Position numbers and translations under genes: made by a program
Notes under the pieces: model-generated
The model's input: the letters and a program-made list of their open reading frames with translations, nothing else
Databases searched by the model: none
What the model was told of the DNA's origin: nothing
Part shown: piece by piece, positions 13,926 through 27,289 of the stretch
How the letters are laid out: every line of letters begins with the position of its first letter
How positions within the stretch are numbered: the stretch's first letter is position 1
Origin: Glandiceps talaboti
Lineage: Eukaryota; Hemichordata; Enteropneusta; Spengelidae
DNA: 64,000 nucleotides
Direction: 5' to 3'
Assembly: GCF_964340395.1 (NCBI RefSeq)
Contig: NC_135568.1
Coordinates: 12,732,776-12,796,775, forward strand

Positions 13926-14475
13926 CTGTTGAACAGACAAGCTCTTAGGATGTCATTGACAGTTTCATAATTGAATACTCGTAGTAGGGAGATGAAGCAT
14001 AGTGTAGCTAATAACATGACATTTGTCTTTTTGAATTGCTTACAGCGAAAAGACGAAATCATATTTCTTACATTTGCTGACGGTATTACACCCCATGGTT
14101 GCAAACAAATTCTTACAAAAGATCAAAATATGGTTGCTTTTATGGACTTAAATCTACATTCCACAAATGGCAAGCGGTGGCTGACATTCGATACCCCCGC
14201 CATACACACACTTTGTTTATTCGCTATGGATGCTTTTGAGCCGGCTTTTTAAAAATTATTGTTTCCCGTGTATTAAGTTTGCAAAAAACTTTGAGAAATT
14301 AATCTCACGCCACGTGCACACTCATGCAAAGAAGAGATGTTGCATTTGCATTGTGACAGAGCAAAGTAACAGTTGGCAACATAATTGGCAAGGTTTATCT
14401 CAAAAGTACTCCTACAGATGTTTAATTACGAAACTGTCAATGAATGATGTCCTAAGAGTTTGTCTCTTCAACAAC
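13926..14475. mobile_element. Non-autonomous TIR element
   Basis: About 50 bases at 13926-13974 (containing CTCTTAGGATGTCAT and TGACAGTTTCATAATTG) are the near reverse complement of 14421-14475. The interior is about 450 bp with a short open frame that I do not recognise. Confidence 0.55.
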
Positions 14476-16105
14476 GCAATTTGATTCTGGTGTACACCAA
14501 CATTTCATTCAAACTGTTACATTACTGGTATGACTTTTTATTATTCTTAATGATTGGAAATAGTATAAAATAAAATGAGGTAAAGTTAAACACAAAAGAT
14601 AATTTTGATGACATAGAAATAAAATGGTCAGAAAATGAAACCAAATAGAACAATTATATATCAAATACAACTAAATATAAAATAAAATATATCGTCATTT
14701 AAATATACTTACGAGACATCGGCAAAAAATCATCAATATTGCTTCAACACAAAGATAAGAGTTATTTCAGCAAATTGTATGAATACGGATAGTAAGTGAC
14801 ATCGCGGTCAATGCGCAACTTGTGTGACATTGATTCTTCCCCTCAGCACTGAACGAATAATACAAAATGAACAGAAGTTGAAGGTCTAGTTGTAGAAGGA
14901 AAACGTTTCGAAAAGTAATGCTTGAAAAGTATACTGAAGATAACCAAAGAAAAAACAAAGGAGCTGAATGACTACGTATCAACCCAGCCATATTCGTTTA
15001 AATATCCTACTTTTCTTAATGTTATTCATATAAAAAAAGTGCTTTAGGAGACGATTAAAAGTAACAAGATTGTTGTACGTTATTCGAACGTTGACTTCAA
15101 CCCTTTCAATGAAAATACACCCAATGAGTAATGAAGTATTTTGCTTTTATGATCTGCATACGATGTTTGTTTATGACAGTATAAAAACGTCAAGACAACA
15201 TTTTCATTTTCCGAACGTTTAAGAAAAGCTGACGTTTCGGAACCCTTCTAGCGCTAAAGCCCCACACTTCTGAAAGTGTAGGAAATCTATGATAGCATAC
15301 AGTATTGTTGTAATTGATAAATGCCTGCAACATCAACTTATTAATATATACGACCTTGTCGTCCATAGATTGTACATTTTTTGAGTCGACGTACAGATTT
15401 TAGTTGGAACCAAATGTGACATTTCCTACCGTATCAATGTATGCAAAAAGCTATACGCACACTTTATCATCACCAATAGCCTATTTATAGCTAACATTTA
15501 AAGAAATGTACGGGTTGAAAATATGGCTTCCTTGCGATATACCTAAAAGCTTGATCTCTTGAATCATTAAGAAAGGTAACGTTGTCAGAGAACTATATGG
15601 GTTTTGCATCGTTATAATACATCAACTCTAAGTTAAACGTAATAACCATATATACCTTCCTTTATATAACCTGCCTTAAGTCTACTAAAAGGCCAAAGAG
15701 GCTGACTGTGTGAAAAACACGAATCTTCTGCTGTAGATGGCGCAAACGTAATACCAATTACCTATATGCATTACTTGTTCAGTACAATAGCAAGTGTACA
15801 TATACGCTTTAAACGGAAGTTGTTTTTTGAAATTATGCAATAAAATTACTCCACTCTTTAACGGTAGTACATTATTCGGAATAGAAATCAGAACTTTACG
15901 AATGACGCATGTCCACATAAATGGCAATAGGCTTTTAGTTAAAGTATCCCACTCGTTTAAATGTCTGTAAAGAATAAAAACGACTTGGACCAAAACGAGT
16001 GACGTAAGGTGCTTTAGTATCAATTTGATTGCAAAGACATGACTGATTATACAGAAACAGAAAGATAACTTGACGTGGCTCAGTGGGAATATGTTGCCTG
16101 TACAC

Positions 16106-16113
16106 TATATAAA
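16106..16113 (+). promoter_or_regulatory. Possible TATA box of gene 2
   Basis: TATATAAA lies 179 bases before the ATG at 16292, which would leave a 5' UTR of about 150 bases. AT-rich surroundings make chance matches common. Confidence 0.35.
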
Positions 16114-16291
16114 TCAGGAGAGACAGTTCCAATAACCTCGTAGTGAGTGCTACATAAACACGGTTCACTCAGTTTAACCTAACGTCGGCAGAGTAAAATA
16201 ACAGAACCGAGGCCCGGATATCAAGATTCAGAGATAGAAGCCTCAACTATTTCTCATACCATTACCAGTTGTAAGCTGATGCCGAAGAATA

Positions 16292-16609
16292 ATGTCCAAT
16301 TTCGTATTTCCCCTCTCTGTTTTCTTAATTATTCACACACATCATGGGTATACTCAACAACATTCGACGTCGATGATGACACGGGATCATTACTTGACAA
16401 AACATGTTTCGTCGGTCATCAACACTTTTAGCGTCCTGGATTGTAGTCAGGAGTGCGACAAAACCTATGGATGCCGGTCATTTAACTATTGGAGGAGGGA
16501 AAATAAGTGTGAACTGAACACATCAACGCGTGATGACGACCCGGCTGATTACGTAACTGCTGACGGAGCTCGTTACTTTCCGGCTGGAGCTTACAAAACC
16601 CTTCAACAG
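16292..16609 (+). CDS. Gene 2 exon 1: signal peptide and PAN/apple module
   Basis: Starts at ATG 16292 with a hydrophobic leader ([10 protein letters not shown]). The [14 protein letters not shown] and NKCEL cysteine pattern is the core of PAN_1/apple domains, which bind proteins or carbohydrates. Donor GTAATG at 16610, phase 0. The open frame runs 30 bases past the donor before a stop. Confidence 0.82.
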
Positions 16610-19600
16610 GTAATGTCATTTTCAAATTGTTTTCTGTAGTTACAATACTTCCCCTCTTGTTGTCGTACGGTTAATATCTTTCTTTAACTTCTAATTTAGT
16701 TTTCAGCACCCTGTGTTTGTGGTCTACATGTATAGTGATAGAATACAGCTAGAGATGAATCTATCAACGTCATGATTACAAGTCTTAAACACTCGTCTTG
16801 GGCAAACATCGCTATTCTGGGCTACATCGCCTAACTTAGTTAACCATATTTTCTTAATGCAGCTGCACTATATGCTAGAAATTAAGTTCCTCTATGTATG
16901 TATGTATGTATGTATGTATGTATGTATGTATGTATGGATGTATGTATGGATGGATGGATGGATGGATGTGTAAAGATGTCTAGACTGAATAGCTACTGAA
17001 AGTTCACAGAAATCACTATATCAGTTCATTGACTCTAAACTCTAGTGTCTGATGATCTAGGAATACAACTATAGTATCGACATATAAGCTTAGTCATGAT
17101 TTAGGCGTATGTGAATAAACCAAATTTAATCGTTTTACAATATGATATCTAACAGACACATGATATAATACAAGAAAGACTGATGATAATATGGGATAAT
17201 GAAAACAGCACCTTTAACCGAACGAAATGAATAAGGTCCACTAGCTTTTCTACTCGGTTGTCTGCTCGCAAATGTTTGCTTAAGCAACCCATTCAATCTG
17301 GCGTTCATTCTTTTGATACCTTGGAATATAATGAACACAGTATTAGGTAGAATTTTGTCAAACCGTTTGACCTGATGCTAGGTAAATCTGTGTAAACATT
17401 AAAGTAAAACATATCCAGGGATGTATGTTCCCGACTTATTCGACTGCCTCAATTATGTGTATTACTCCAGTAACCAGGCAGCAGACACACGGTAGAACTG
17501 CGGACGTTGTCACACTGTCTTTGGCACCACATACTGTCTGCAGGGCTCACATTGTCCAATTGATATCTTAACAAATGGGATATTGCTGTCAGGTTTCATA
17601 CAGTGTGGTTCAAACTATTGAATGCAGTCTGATTGGCCCTGTCATTTATAACCACATGTACAAATATGGTAATCAGCATCCCTCAAACATGATGTAAAGT
17701 CTGGTATACATCTGTAAATTGTTTACAACAAAGTCTCTGCGCACCGTATTGACACCTTTTGAATATTTCTCGTGACGCCATAAATCATTTAGTGTCGGAT
17801 ATTCAGTTCTATAGTTAGGTATATACAATTATTGTTGAACGGAGATTGAAACGTTACATCTTTGTTAAACTCCATTTAGTCATGGCATGATCAATGTAAG
17901 CTTCAAAGAAGCAAAGTGTTCAAATTGAATATAAATCACATACTAGGTGGCTGAATGTGTATGCGAGGTAAAGTCTTATGGTGTGTCCTCAGTAGAGTGT
18001 CAGTGTACAAAATAGAAAGACAAACAGATCTGATTCAAGAGCGTGTTGATGTTCTAAAAATCTGAGTTTTCTGACAATTACTTTTGGGAGAAAGTTGCAT
18101 GTCACTTTGTTTATGACTTTCACAGAAACTGCTGAACGACTACCGTTGTCCTTAAAGTTATCATGTTGTCTCATAATTCTTGAAATTTATTAACTAGAGA
18201 CTCAATTCAAATGTCTACACCCATGTTCTCAAAGCCAAACTTTCATCTTACAACCTAACAATTGATCATGACCACAATCTTCAAGGTCAAAGAGCCAAAT
18301 TTGGTACATGCAGTCATATACCATAGTAATGTAAATGTTCACTTAAAAATAGCGTTTATCGAGGTAGTCAACTACATTCGTAAAATTACACGAGTCACTC
18401 AATTTCGATTCGGTTTAAGAGTTCGAATAACACATTCCGATATAAAAAGTAACCACAAAGGAAAACACACTTTCAGACTTTGCTCCTTTAATGCAGAATT
18501 CATTATACGCATCAAATTTCTCAGATTTATAGCAAACCTGTTTCTGTAATTAGCAAAATTTCATTCCTTTGTAGAAAATTGCAAATCAGTGTCCCCAGTA
18601 CGATATAACCGACAGACGTATGCTGCTGGAAGTTGCAGCAGCGGAAACAATATGTCGTGTTTTGCATGAATGAAGGTATGCTATGACTACTCAGTCTGTT
18701 GGTCAAGGCATTTCGAGCACGTACGTTAATAATGTATTCATGACAGCGATCATTCTATTCGTATGGTTGACAATAAATTGTCTCTTGATAACGTAGTGTA
18801 ATCAGACTGGACACGTTAAGGTATTAAGACAAGAACATCAATCATGGATTGACAAATCCACCATACTCTGAAATTCTAAAAACCGGTTTCTTTAAGGTCA
18901 ATGTTGTCAGTGCCAATAACAGCTATCAGCATTAAGGTAACAAGGAAATGTTTGACATTTGCAATACGTATCATCCTCATATTTTGTGTAAACTAACGAC
19001 CAAGATCCAGTAATTTCATCCATAAATCAAATTTTGAATAAAGTGCACATGAACAAAATGTAGATCAAATACATATGGAATGCATTGGGATGTTTCCAAT
19101 GTAAAATAATAATAATAATATATTTGAATTATCAAAGGGCAAATAACAGTTCCTTTGTATAATTATCGTTATTGCAACCTTTGGAAATACACAGCCCAGG
19201 CAAATCCAATTCACATGCGTTTATGTTAATATCTTTATCTATGCACCACGGATCAACAGCTATTGGGAGATGTCGACCATTAATTTAGGTGACCAATTTA
19301 TAGGCGTCGGTTGCTTTTGAAGTCTAGTGGATTTACACTTGAGTGTGTTTTATTGCAAATGAAGCACCTTAAATCAATTAAATGTAATTGAACCCGATAT
19401 AAAACCTAAAAGATGATATCAGCACTAACGTACAGATATAGCGAATACATTTGTAAATGTGCGACTTGAATAATGCGTCTTAATTTGTACAGTAATGTTC
19501 AATCTACAAGTTTAATATATATATCCCTACTATGAAAATATATCCCATAAATCTCAATATTAACGTTTGTCTTGCATGATACAGAGACGGTATAATATAT

Positions 19601-19698
19601 TTAACTATATATAACTGTTTCAGAACCTTTCAGCCATCTGATGATCGCCGCTAGAAGCGCGACACTCTTGAGTTATGGCTTACAATGTCCTAATTCCT

Positions 19699-19731
<33 letters not shown>

Positions 19732-19759
19732 TTGCGTCAGCAGATTGATACTCATCAAG

Positions 19760-19840
<81 letters not shown>

Positions 19841-22800
19841 AGTATAAGTTAATGTCTAAGCTGGGGTAAACAGTGCTCAATGTATATATGTTGTAGAGTG
19901 ATATATACATAACATTATATAATATATATATGTACATAAACTTAAACCAATTTCTATGTACATAAACTTAAACCAATTTCTATAATACTATACATTTTCC
20001 TTTAGTAATTGTAGCGACAAATTGTATGTACGTGTACCATCCACACCACTATTTTGCAATAACTTGGCAATAACATTGGCTCATGTGGTGCCAGTGATTT
20101 TGTTGGACAATTAAGATTAGCGCAGCCTCATGAACATGATTAGACTAAGTTGGTTCCTGACAGTGCCAGTGACTGATTACTTTGACAGTGAACTCATTAA
20201 CACGTATAAATCGATCTTGAACGAAGTATATCATTATCACATATTCACACTGTCTTTCTAGTCGGCATTGAATCCACGAGATGGTTTCTCTATGAAAAGT
20301 ACTGTAATTAGAAGAATACATTTCGCGATCATGAAGATTACACCTTTCATTCTGTCATTTTGGAGGTATAAATCCCCCCCTCCCAAGCTCCTTTAATGAA
20401 TGAAATATATATCTTTGATGTAGCTCAAGATTGAATGCAGAATCCATGATTGAAGGTAATTGTGAGTGTCAAAAGTCATTATGAACCACAATATCGGCCT
20501 TTATTACTCATCAAAAGAGTTTCGTTTCGTGAGTACAGGATAGGAAGTCAGACACTTTATCACTGCGATAATTCTTAAGGCCTATTTAAAGTTAGTAATT
20601 GTTCAAAACAGTTTAGGATAAGCCTTCTAGCCTATAGGTCAGCTACCTTTGTTTTGTATACAAATGTCGCTTTTTGGCACAGCTACAAGAGCTCTCTTGA
20701 GGGATGGGAATATCTATTCAATTAGGCAACAATATCAATTTATCGTAGTATGCTTTTCAATCAATTAGGTTGACGCAAATGTATTGTATACAGAAGTATA
20801 CATTATCTGCTACATAAAGGCTTCACATATATTTTCATTTTATGAGTATTTTGTCGTTGATTAGGTGGCAAATTTCATCGTTTTTCGAAAAGATCGAGGC
20901 TTACCATCCCATCGTCGTAAACCACAACCTCCTTTGCGGCACCGTCCAAGACACAGTGTAGCAGAAGAAATAACAGCTCTGGTTTGCGAATATGTACCAT
21001 CATTGCAATATAAGAATATACTGAAGCATTTTTTGTATGTACTGGCATCCTATTAAGAGTGTTTCCTGGAGATGTCCACGCCTTTGAGGGTAATTTAAGT
21101 TCAATGAACATGCGTACGGTATATGTACATGGTCCTTTTGTAATAAAGTCTTTAAACCGCTGTCATACTCATAATGAAACTTCAAAACACTTGTAAACAT
21201 TTTTTTCAATTATAGGGGAAAAGGTTAGGTGAAGTTAGTATGTATTAAGATGAAATTTGCATATAACCTATTACAGTAGGTCGGTTTATGGAAAAACTCA
21301 ATTAAACGTTGTGCTAAAATTGCCAATAAAGGCAGACACCATGTTTCACATGTTCATCTAGACTGAAAGTCATGATTTTTTATCTAACAATGTTTGTTGA
21401 TATATAGGCATTTGTATATACATATGCATTCTCGGAGAGCAAACACCCCCCTTTCTTATATAATTATGCCTATAGTTATGTCTAATGGTAAAGTACTAAG
21501 TTACTGAGATAATGCAGCCTTGTAAAATATTTATAAAATCACATATCCTGTGAGTTGAAGGCCATGTCTATAATCAAAGGACACTTACTTAAAAGAACCA
21601 TATATAGTGAAAAGGGGTGTATTGTGATGTATTATTACGCTTTATTAGATAATATGCTATAATATGTTATCATGTAATATAGTATAATATGCAGTAACAT
21701 AACATAACATAACATAACATAGCATAACATAACAAAACATTACATGATAATATAATATAATATAATATAATATAATATGATATAATATAATATAATATAA
21801 TATAATATAATATAATATTTCATCACAATAATTATTCAGTCATGCATTTACCAAGTCAGTAACCTCTTTGCTTAAACGTTTAAATATTAAGAAATCCAAG
21901 GACAAAGTTATTAAGCTTGATATTACATAAACTATCCACAACCCTTTATATCAAATACAAATAATGTCATTGTAAATGATTGATGTCTGAAGAGAAAGAA
22001 TTCATTTTCCTTTATATTACTATCGAATCAAAGTGATGGACATACGGTGCATAGTTATTAGGGTATCAGTTTAGATGCTAGATATTACAACTTGGTATTG
22101 TCATGGTAACTTTGTTTGACGTGTGTCCAATAAAGGTACAGCTAACTACCAATCAATAGATATCAGAAGCTGTCGGTTTAAAGTAAATGTGATCATTAAA
22201 GTGAGCGAAAATAATATGACAAAGACAATGGCAGCAATAAAGCAATGTTTACAACTGAACCGTATGTATGTTTGATATAAGCTGATATTATATCCTAGCA
22301 AATGTTGACATTGTATTTCTTGATCTCGCCATATTTTATCTTTTGCGTCAATAAAAGTGTCTGTAACTGTGGTTTTATTGTACGACATTTCGTGACATGT
22401 TTCAATTTGAAGTCATATTGTGAAGATTTATTTCAAGAACGTTGTAATCCTCTTTCTACCAGGGTAGATATTTGATGTACATGAAAAAAGTACAAGTTGG
22501 GAGAAGGGGTTTTTCTCGGTACCTGCAATAGCTTTTTACCTTATGCTAGGGAATCAAAATAGAACAAGGAGGTCGACTTATTCTCACGCGCGCCTATAGT
22601 AATGCATGTGAAGTGGGTGGAGCAGAAATTCTAGTGTTGACCAAGATATCGAATAGTTGTTATTTTTATGATACGCCAAGGCAGTAATATATTCAGGTGC
22701 CGAGAATTGCTACATATAATAACGTACAGGTTGGGATGAACCAGGATTGAAATTAGTCAAGCTAGTGACGTACAATGCTTTCATTTTTCGTATCATGATA

Positions 22801-25800
22801 ATGTTATTTATATCTTGCTACCATACATCAAATATTATTTGCAGTACGAAGATTGTAGTAAAACACGTGTTTTACATATTATTGTGTCAGCCATCTATAC
22901 TACCATTGTTTCACATAGATTTCCCTTTCTTAGTATTTTCTCTTTAAAAAATGAAAATTGCCTTCTTATAGGTCTTTTTTTCGGATTAAGTGAAGTATAA
23001 TGTTCATATAAGAACATATAATTGTGTGCCTCTTTGCAGTCAGTAATCAACGGCATAGAAAATTGAGGTCGTGTACAAATTACGTACTATATCTAATTAT
23101 TCGACTAATGCATTCTCCAAGGCCCTAAGACTAAATACACAGTTAAAATAAATACAGTTGAATTGACATTTCCTTAGTCACAAACACAATATTTGTAGTC
23201 GGGAATAAAGCATGGAAACTACTTTCCAAATGGAAAGCTGCACTAGCTGCAACTGGAACAAGTTTTGAAACTTTTTTGTCTGAAATAATGACTTAATCAT
23301 AATATCGTAATGGGTATAGTATAGGGCACACTATGGTATCATCTGTGGCTAAACATATTTGTAGAGCAGTACACATAGCATGGTGCAATATATCCGACCA
23401 AATTGATTTGTTAGTCCGCACTCAAAATCAGTGCCAGAATGGATCACAATTTCAACTTACCACTGCAATACTTATAAAAACATAGCCCTCTATACCCCAG
23501 TTACAGCGAGTGCTGGTTTAACATTGTGAGCCATGTCGCAGACAATTCTGTTTGAAGTAATACCTCAATGACTATCTGATGGCATTTCTTGTCATCAAAC
23601 ATGAATAAGGTAGGTGATAGCATCGAGGTTAAAGCCGTTAATCTCCCAGTTATTGCAATGCGGTAAATCCATCAGTAAACTAGTTCAGGTACTTGTCATT
23701 TCAAATAATATAAGAACAGTGAACTGCACTGTCCTGAAAAACCCATGAACAAATTTAGTGTTCGTGTAGGTCCTGTTTGCACTATACTTTATATAGTATC
23801 AATTGTCAAAACAGACAACACATCAATAACAAAGTATTAAGACAATTCATTGACATGTATCTTACATTCTGTATAAAGGAGACATAATGATTGACGCAAT
23901 GCTTCCAGTTCTTTTATTGGCTATTACCGTAAATGTGTCACAGTACATGTAAGAAGCAACCTATGTAAGCAGCGTTTCTTGTGGTGCATAGTTTATCCTG
24001 GGTGTCTTACGTATACTTTAGGGTTTGAGCTGGGTCACGTGTATACAATTGTTCTTTCACAGACATTCAACAACCATATACATACCTGTATATTATACTA
24101 CTCAGTGTGTAGTCCCAATGCATACAACAAAGTCACAGAAATTCTCAAAGTCGACTGAGATTATGGGAATGAATGTGGAAATGAGCGGGGGTCTAGTTGA
24201 GTATGTAGTGAATATAGAAAATGGTTGCACCATGGTGTTCTATGTAAGCCCATAAACATGTTATTACACTAAACGTGAGGATCTCAGTCCATCCACCACC
24301 ACCATATGTTACTGTAAATATCGCCTATGATAACTGCACAACCTCAAAAAACATTAAATACATTATGCGGTCAACTCGTAAGCACTTCTAGGACAAATGA
24401 TCGTCCAGTTATGCAGCCATTGCTATAAAATATAAATAACTTGGACCTTGATAAGTCAGTTGTATAATGGGATATGTATGGTATACTTCATAACTGAGTC
24501 GGAGTGTACCCAACTCCATTAGCTGTACTGTACGGTCATTTATGTAGCATATTACCTTTGTCTGTACGCTGGTTATGCCATATTGGGTAATGATGACTTC
24601 CAAAGAAAAATTCCATCAAAAAAGTCTGGAACATTTTACAGTAAAGTTTTGCTGGCTGTTGAGTAAAATTACTCTTTTTGTTGACATTTTGTCAAAACAT
24701 GTAATAGCGCAAAGAAAAATGTTATTAAAATTAAATATGTTAAAAATATTGTGTACTGTTTTTAGAAATTGTATTTGTAACAAGCAATAAATTGCTTGCG
24801 CAAAAAACGTATTGGCCCGGTTTCAAAAAGTCTACATCGACAGCATGATGAACAACCATACCATGACAGACTTAGAAAAGTTACAAAACATTGATAGTAC
24901 TATAGTCAACTGCAAGGTGGAATTTTAGAACGGACCTCCTAGCCTACCTAAGGAGTGCAAACCTTCTGTAATATTAATCGTAACAGAAGTTGAAAACCTT
25001 TTAATTTGTTCGCAAATATCTTTTATTGATATTTAAGAAAAATAATTTAGTATATACAAAAGCTTTTATAGAAAATTGCGGAGTCATATGACATATTTAA
25101 TAGAAACTTAGCATATAACATTTATTCAATGACTCACATGAAGCTAATACAAAAGATTACAACACGTAAGATGTAAAATGTAAAAGAATGAAATAACTTA
25201 AAAAAGTAGGGCATTTGACGATTACTAGAAAATCTAATTATCATCTTCAATTTAAATCGCTATCTTTACAGTAAACAGTGGATGGGGATTTCGCCTCTGT
25301 CTATATCGTCACAAGTATATCCAGCAAACAAACATATTAGTTATATATAGCAGTTATGTGTAGAGACATATAGCAGTTATATGTAGAGACATGTTTGAAA
25401 GTTTTGAACCTCTGTTTCAAGGATAATATTTCATGCTTAATTTGAGCTTCCGTGGATTATTTGGGTATGCAATATTTTCAAGATCTGAAATACTTTGACA
25501 CTTGTGCTTGTCATTCTGAAGCACATACGATAACCATATCCGAAAAGACAAAAACGTTCTGTATGTTGATAGCAACCTGCTGAAAACTATGCCAGTTGCA
25601 GTTATTAGCCGATATTACCATAAAATCCAATCACCACGTTGCCTTTGGGGAAAGAAGACACATACCTGAGATCATAGGATGGCGACTACTTGGCATTTAG
25701 CCAACCACACATTAAATTGATGGAGTCACGAAAGCTATAGGGAAGAAACCAATAAATCTGTCATTTAACAACTTGTGGTTCTCATCGGCGCCAATATGCA

Positions 25801-27218
25801 AATAAATTTTCACTCTCATTGTGTATGCATAGGCATATATTTATCGAAGGGCGCCTATTCCAAAATGAAGTGAAAGTGTTTTATATCTGATTTGGGTTAT
25901 ATGAAATGACATTCAATCATAACTATCGATTAATGTAGTTTAGGAAAAGCCGGGAACTTTTATAAAAGTGGTTTATATCAAGATTCCATTACATTGCTGA
26001 AAATCAACAACATACTAGTACCTTTAGGCTATGAAAACGACGATCAGAAACTTGGTCAAAATGTCATTACATTCCAAAGCTCAGTAAATGGTTACTTGCA
26101 TTTTGAACCAAGGAAAATATATCGAAAAAACTACCACAACATAAAAAATGTCACTTTTGAATACATCCAGCACGTTCATATTTGCATATTTTCCATCCCA
26201 GAATATGCCACCATTGAACATCAATATAAATTGATATCATATATGTATCATATATGACACGAGTGGAAATAAACATTTGTTTACATGCAGTTCGATACGT
26301 TGTTCGGACAGTGTCCCAAAATCATTGTATGTTTACTTTATTTCTTTACAGGCTATTGTCTACATTTACACACCTGAATAGCCATTCTAATACATATTAT
26401 GATGTACACAGTAACACTAGTTCAGACCCATATTTATGAGTGCTCATATGTATTCAAAATGTTTAGTTCATCCTCTCAGCATTTACCAACTAGTTAGAAT
26501 TGATATGTTTCCAACGTGTCAATTATCTGTGCAAGTTCTTCACACCATTTGCCTATTTGTACAGAAATTTGCTGAGATAATATATTGCTTTGACAATGGA
26601 TTATAACACTTTCATCATACTTTACTATGGATTGTCATGTAGAGAGTGAGTTATTACCTGTTACCAGCATATTTAATCATACATGCACCACAAATTGAAA
26701 TGAAACATAGCCATCCAATCTATCTGAATTCAGAAATTCCTATTTTCTGAACGTACGTGATGCCCTCAATGAATTACTTTATCCAAAGGACATAACATGA
26801 GCGAAACTAGCTAGACAGCTGTCATTAAACAGTAAAATTATCAAAATTAAACTTTAAACAAATGTCCCTCTGTCTGTCTGTCTGTCTCGGCCTGTAGGCA
26901 GAACTATCAAATATATCCTGAAAAGCTTGATATCGGATTTTATAGGCGTTATAAAATATATGTTGCAACGAATTATATACCCCATCGTTTTCGTAATACG
27001 GCAGCTACAGGAAAACCCAATTAAACAATTCGATTAAAGATTCTTCTAAGCTTTAGTATTGTCACATTTATATGAATAATCACTTCACGTACAATCGTTA
27101 AAACATGGTGATCCAGGCAGTTAGTGAACCAAATCACAAAAAAGGATTTAAATCAAATTATCTACTAGCAGTAGTTAATTAACTAATTAACTATCTGTGC
27201 TGTAAAATGTTTGCTATC

Positions 27219-27289
<71 letters not shown>

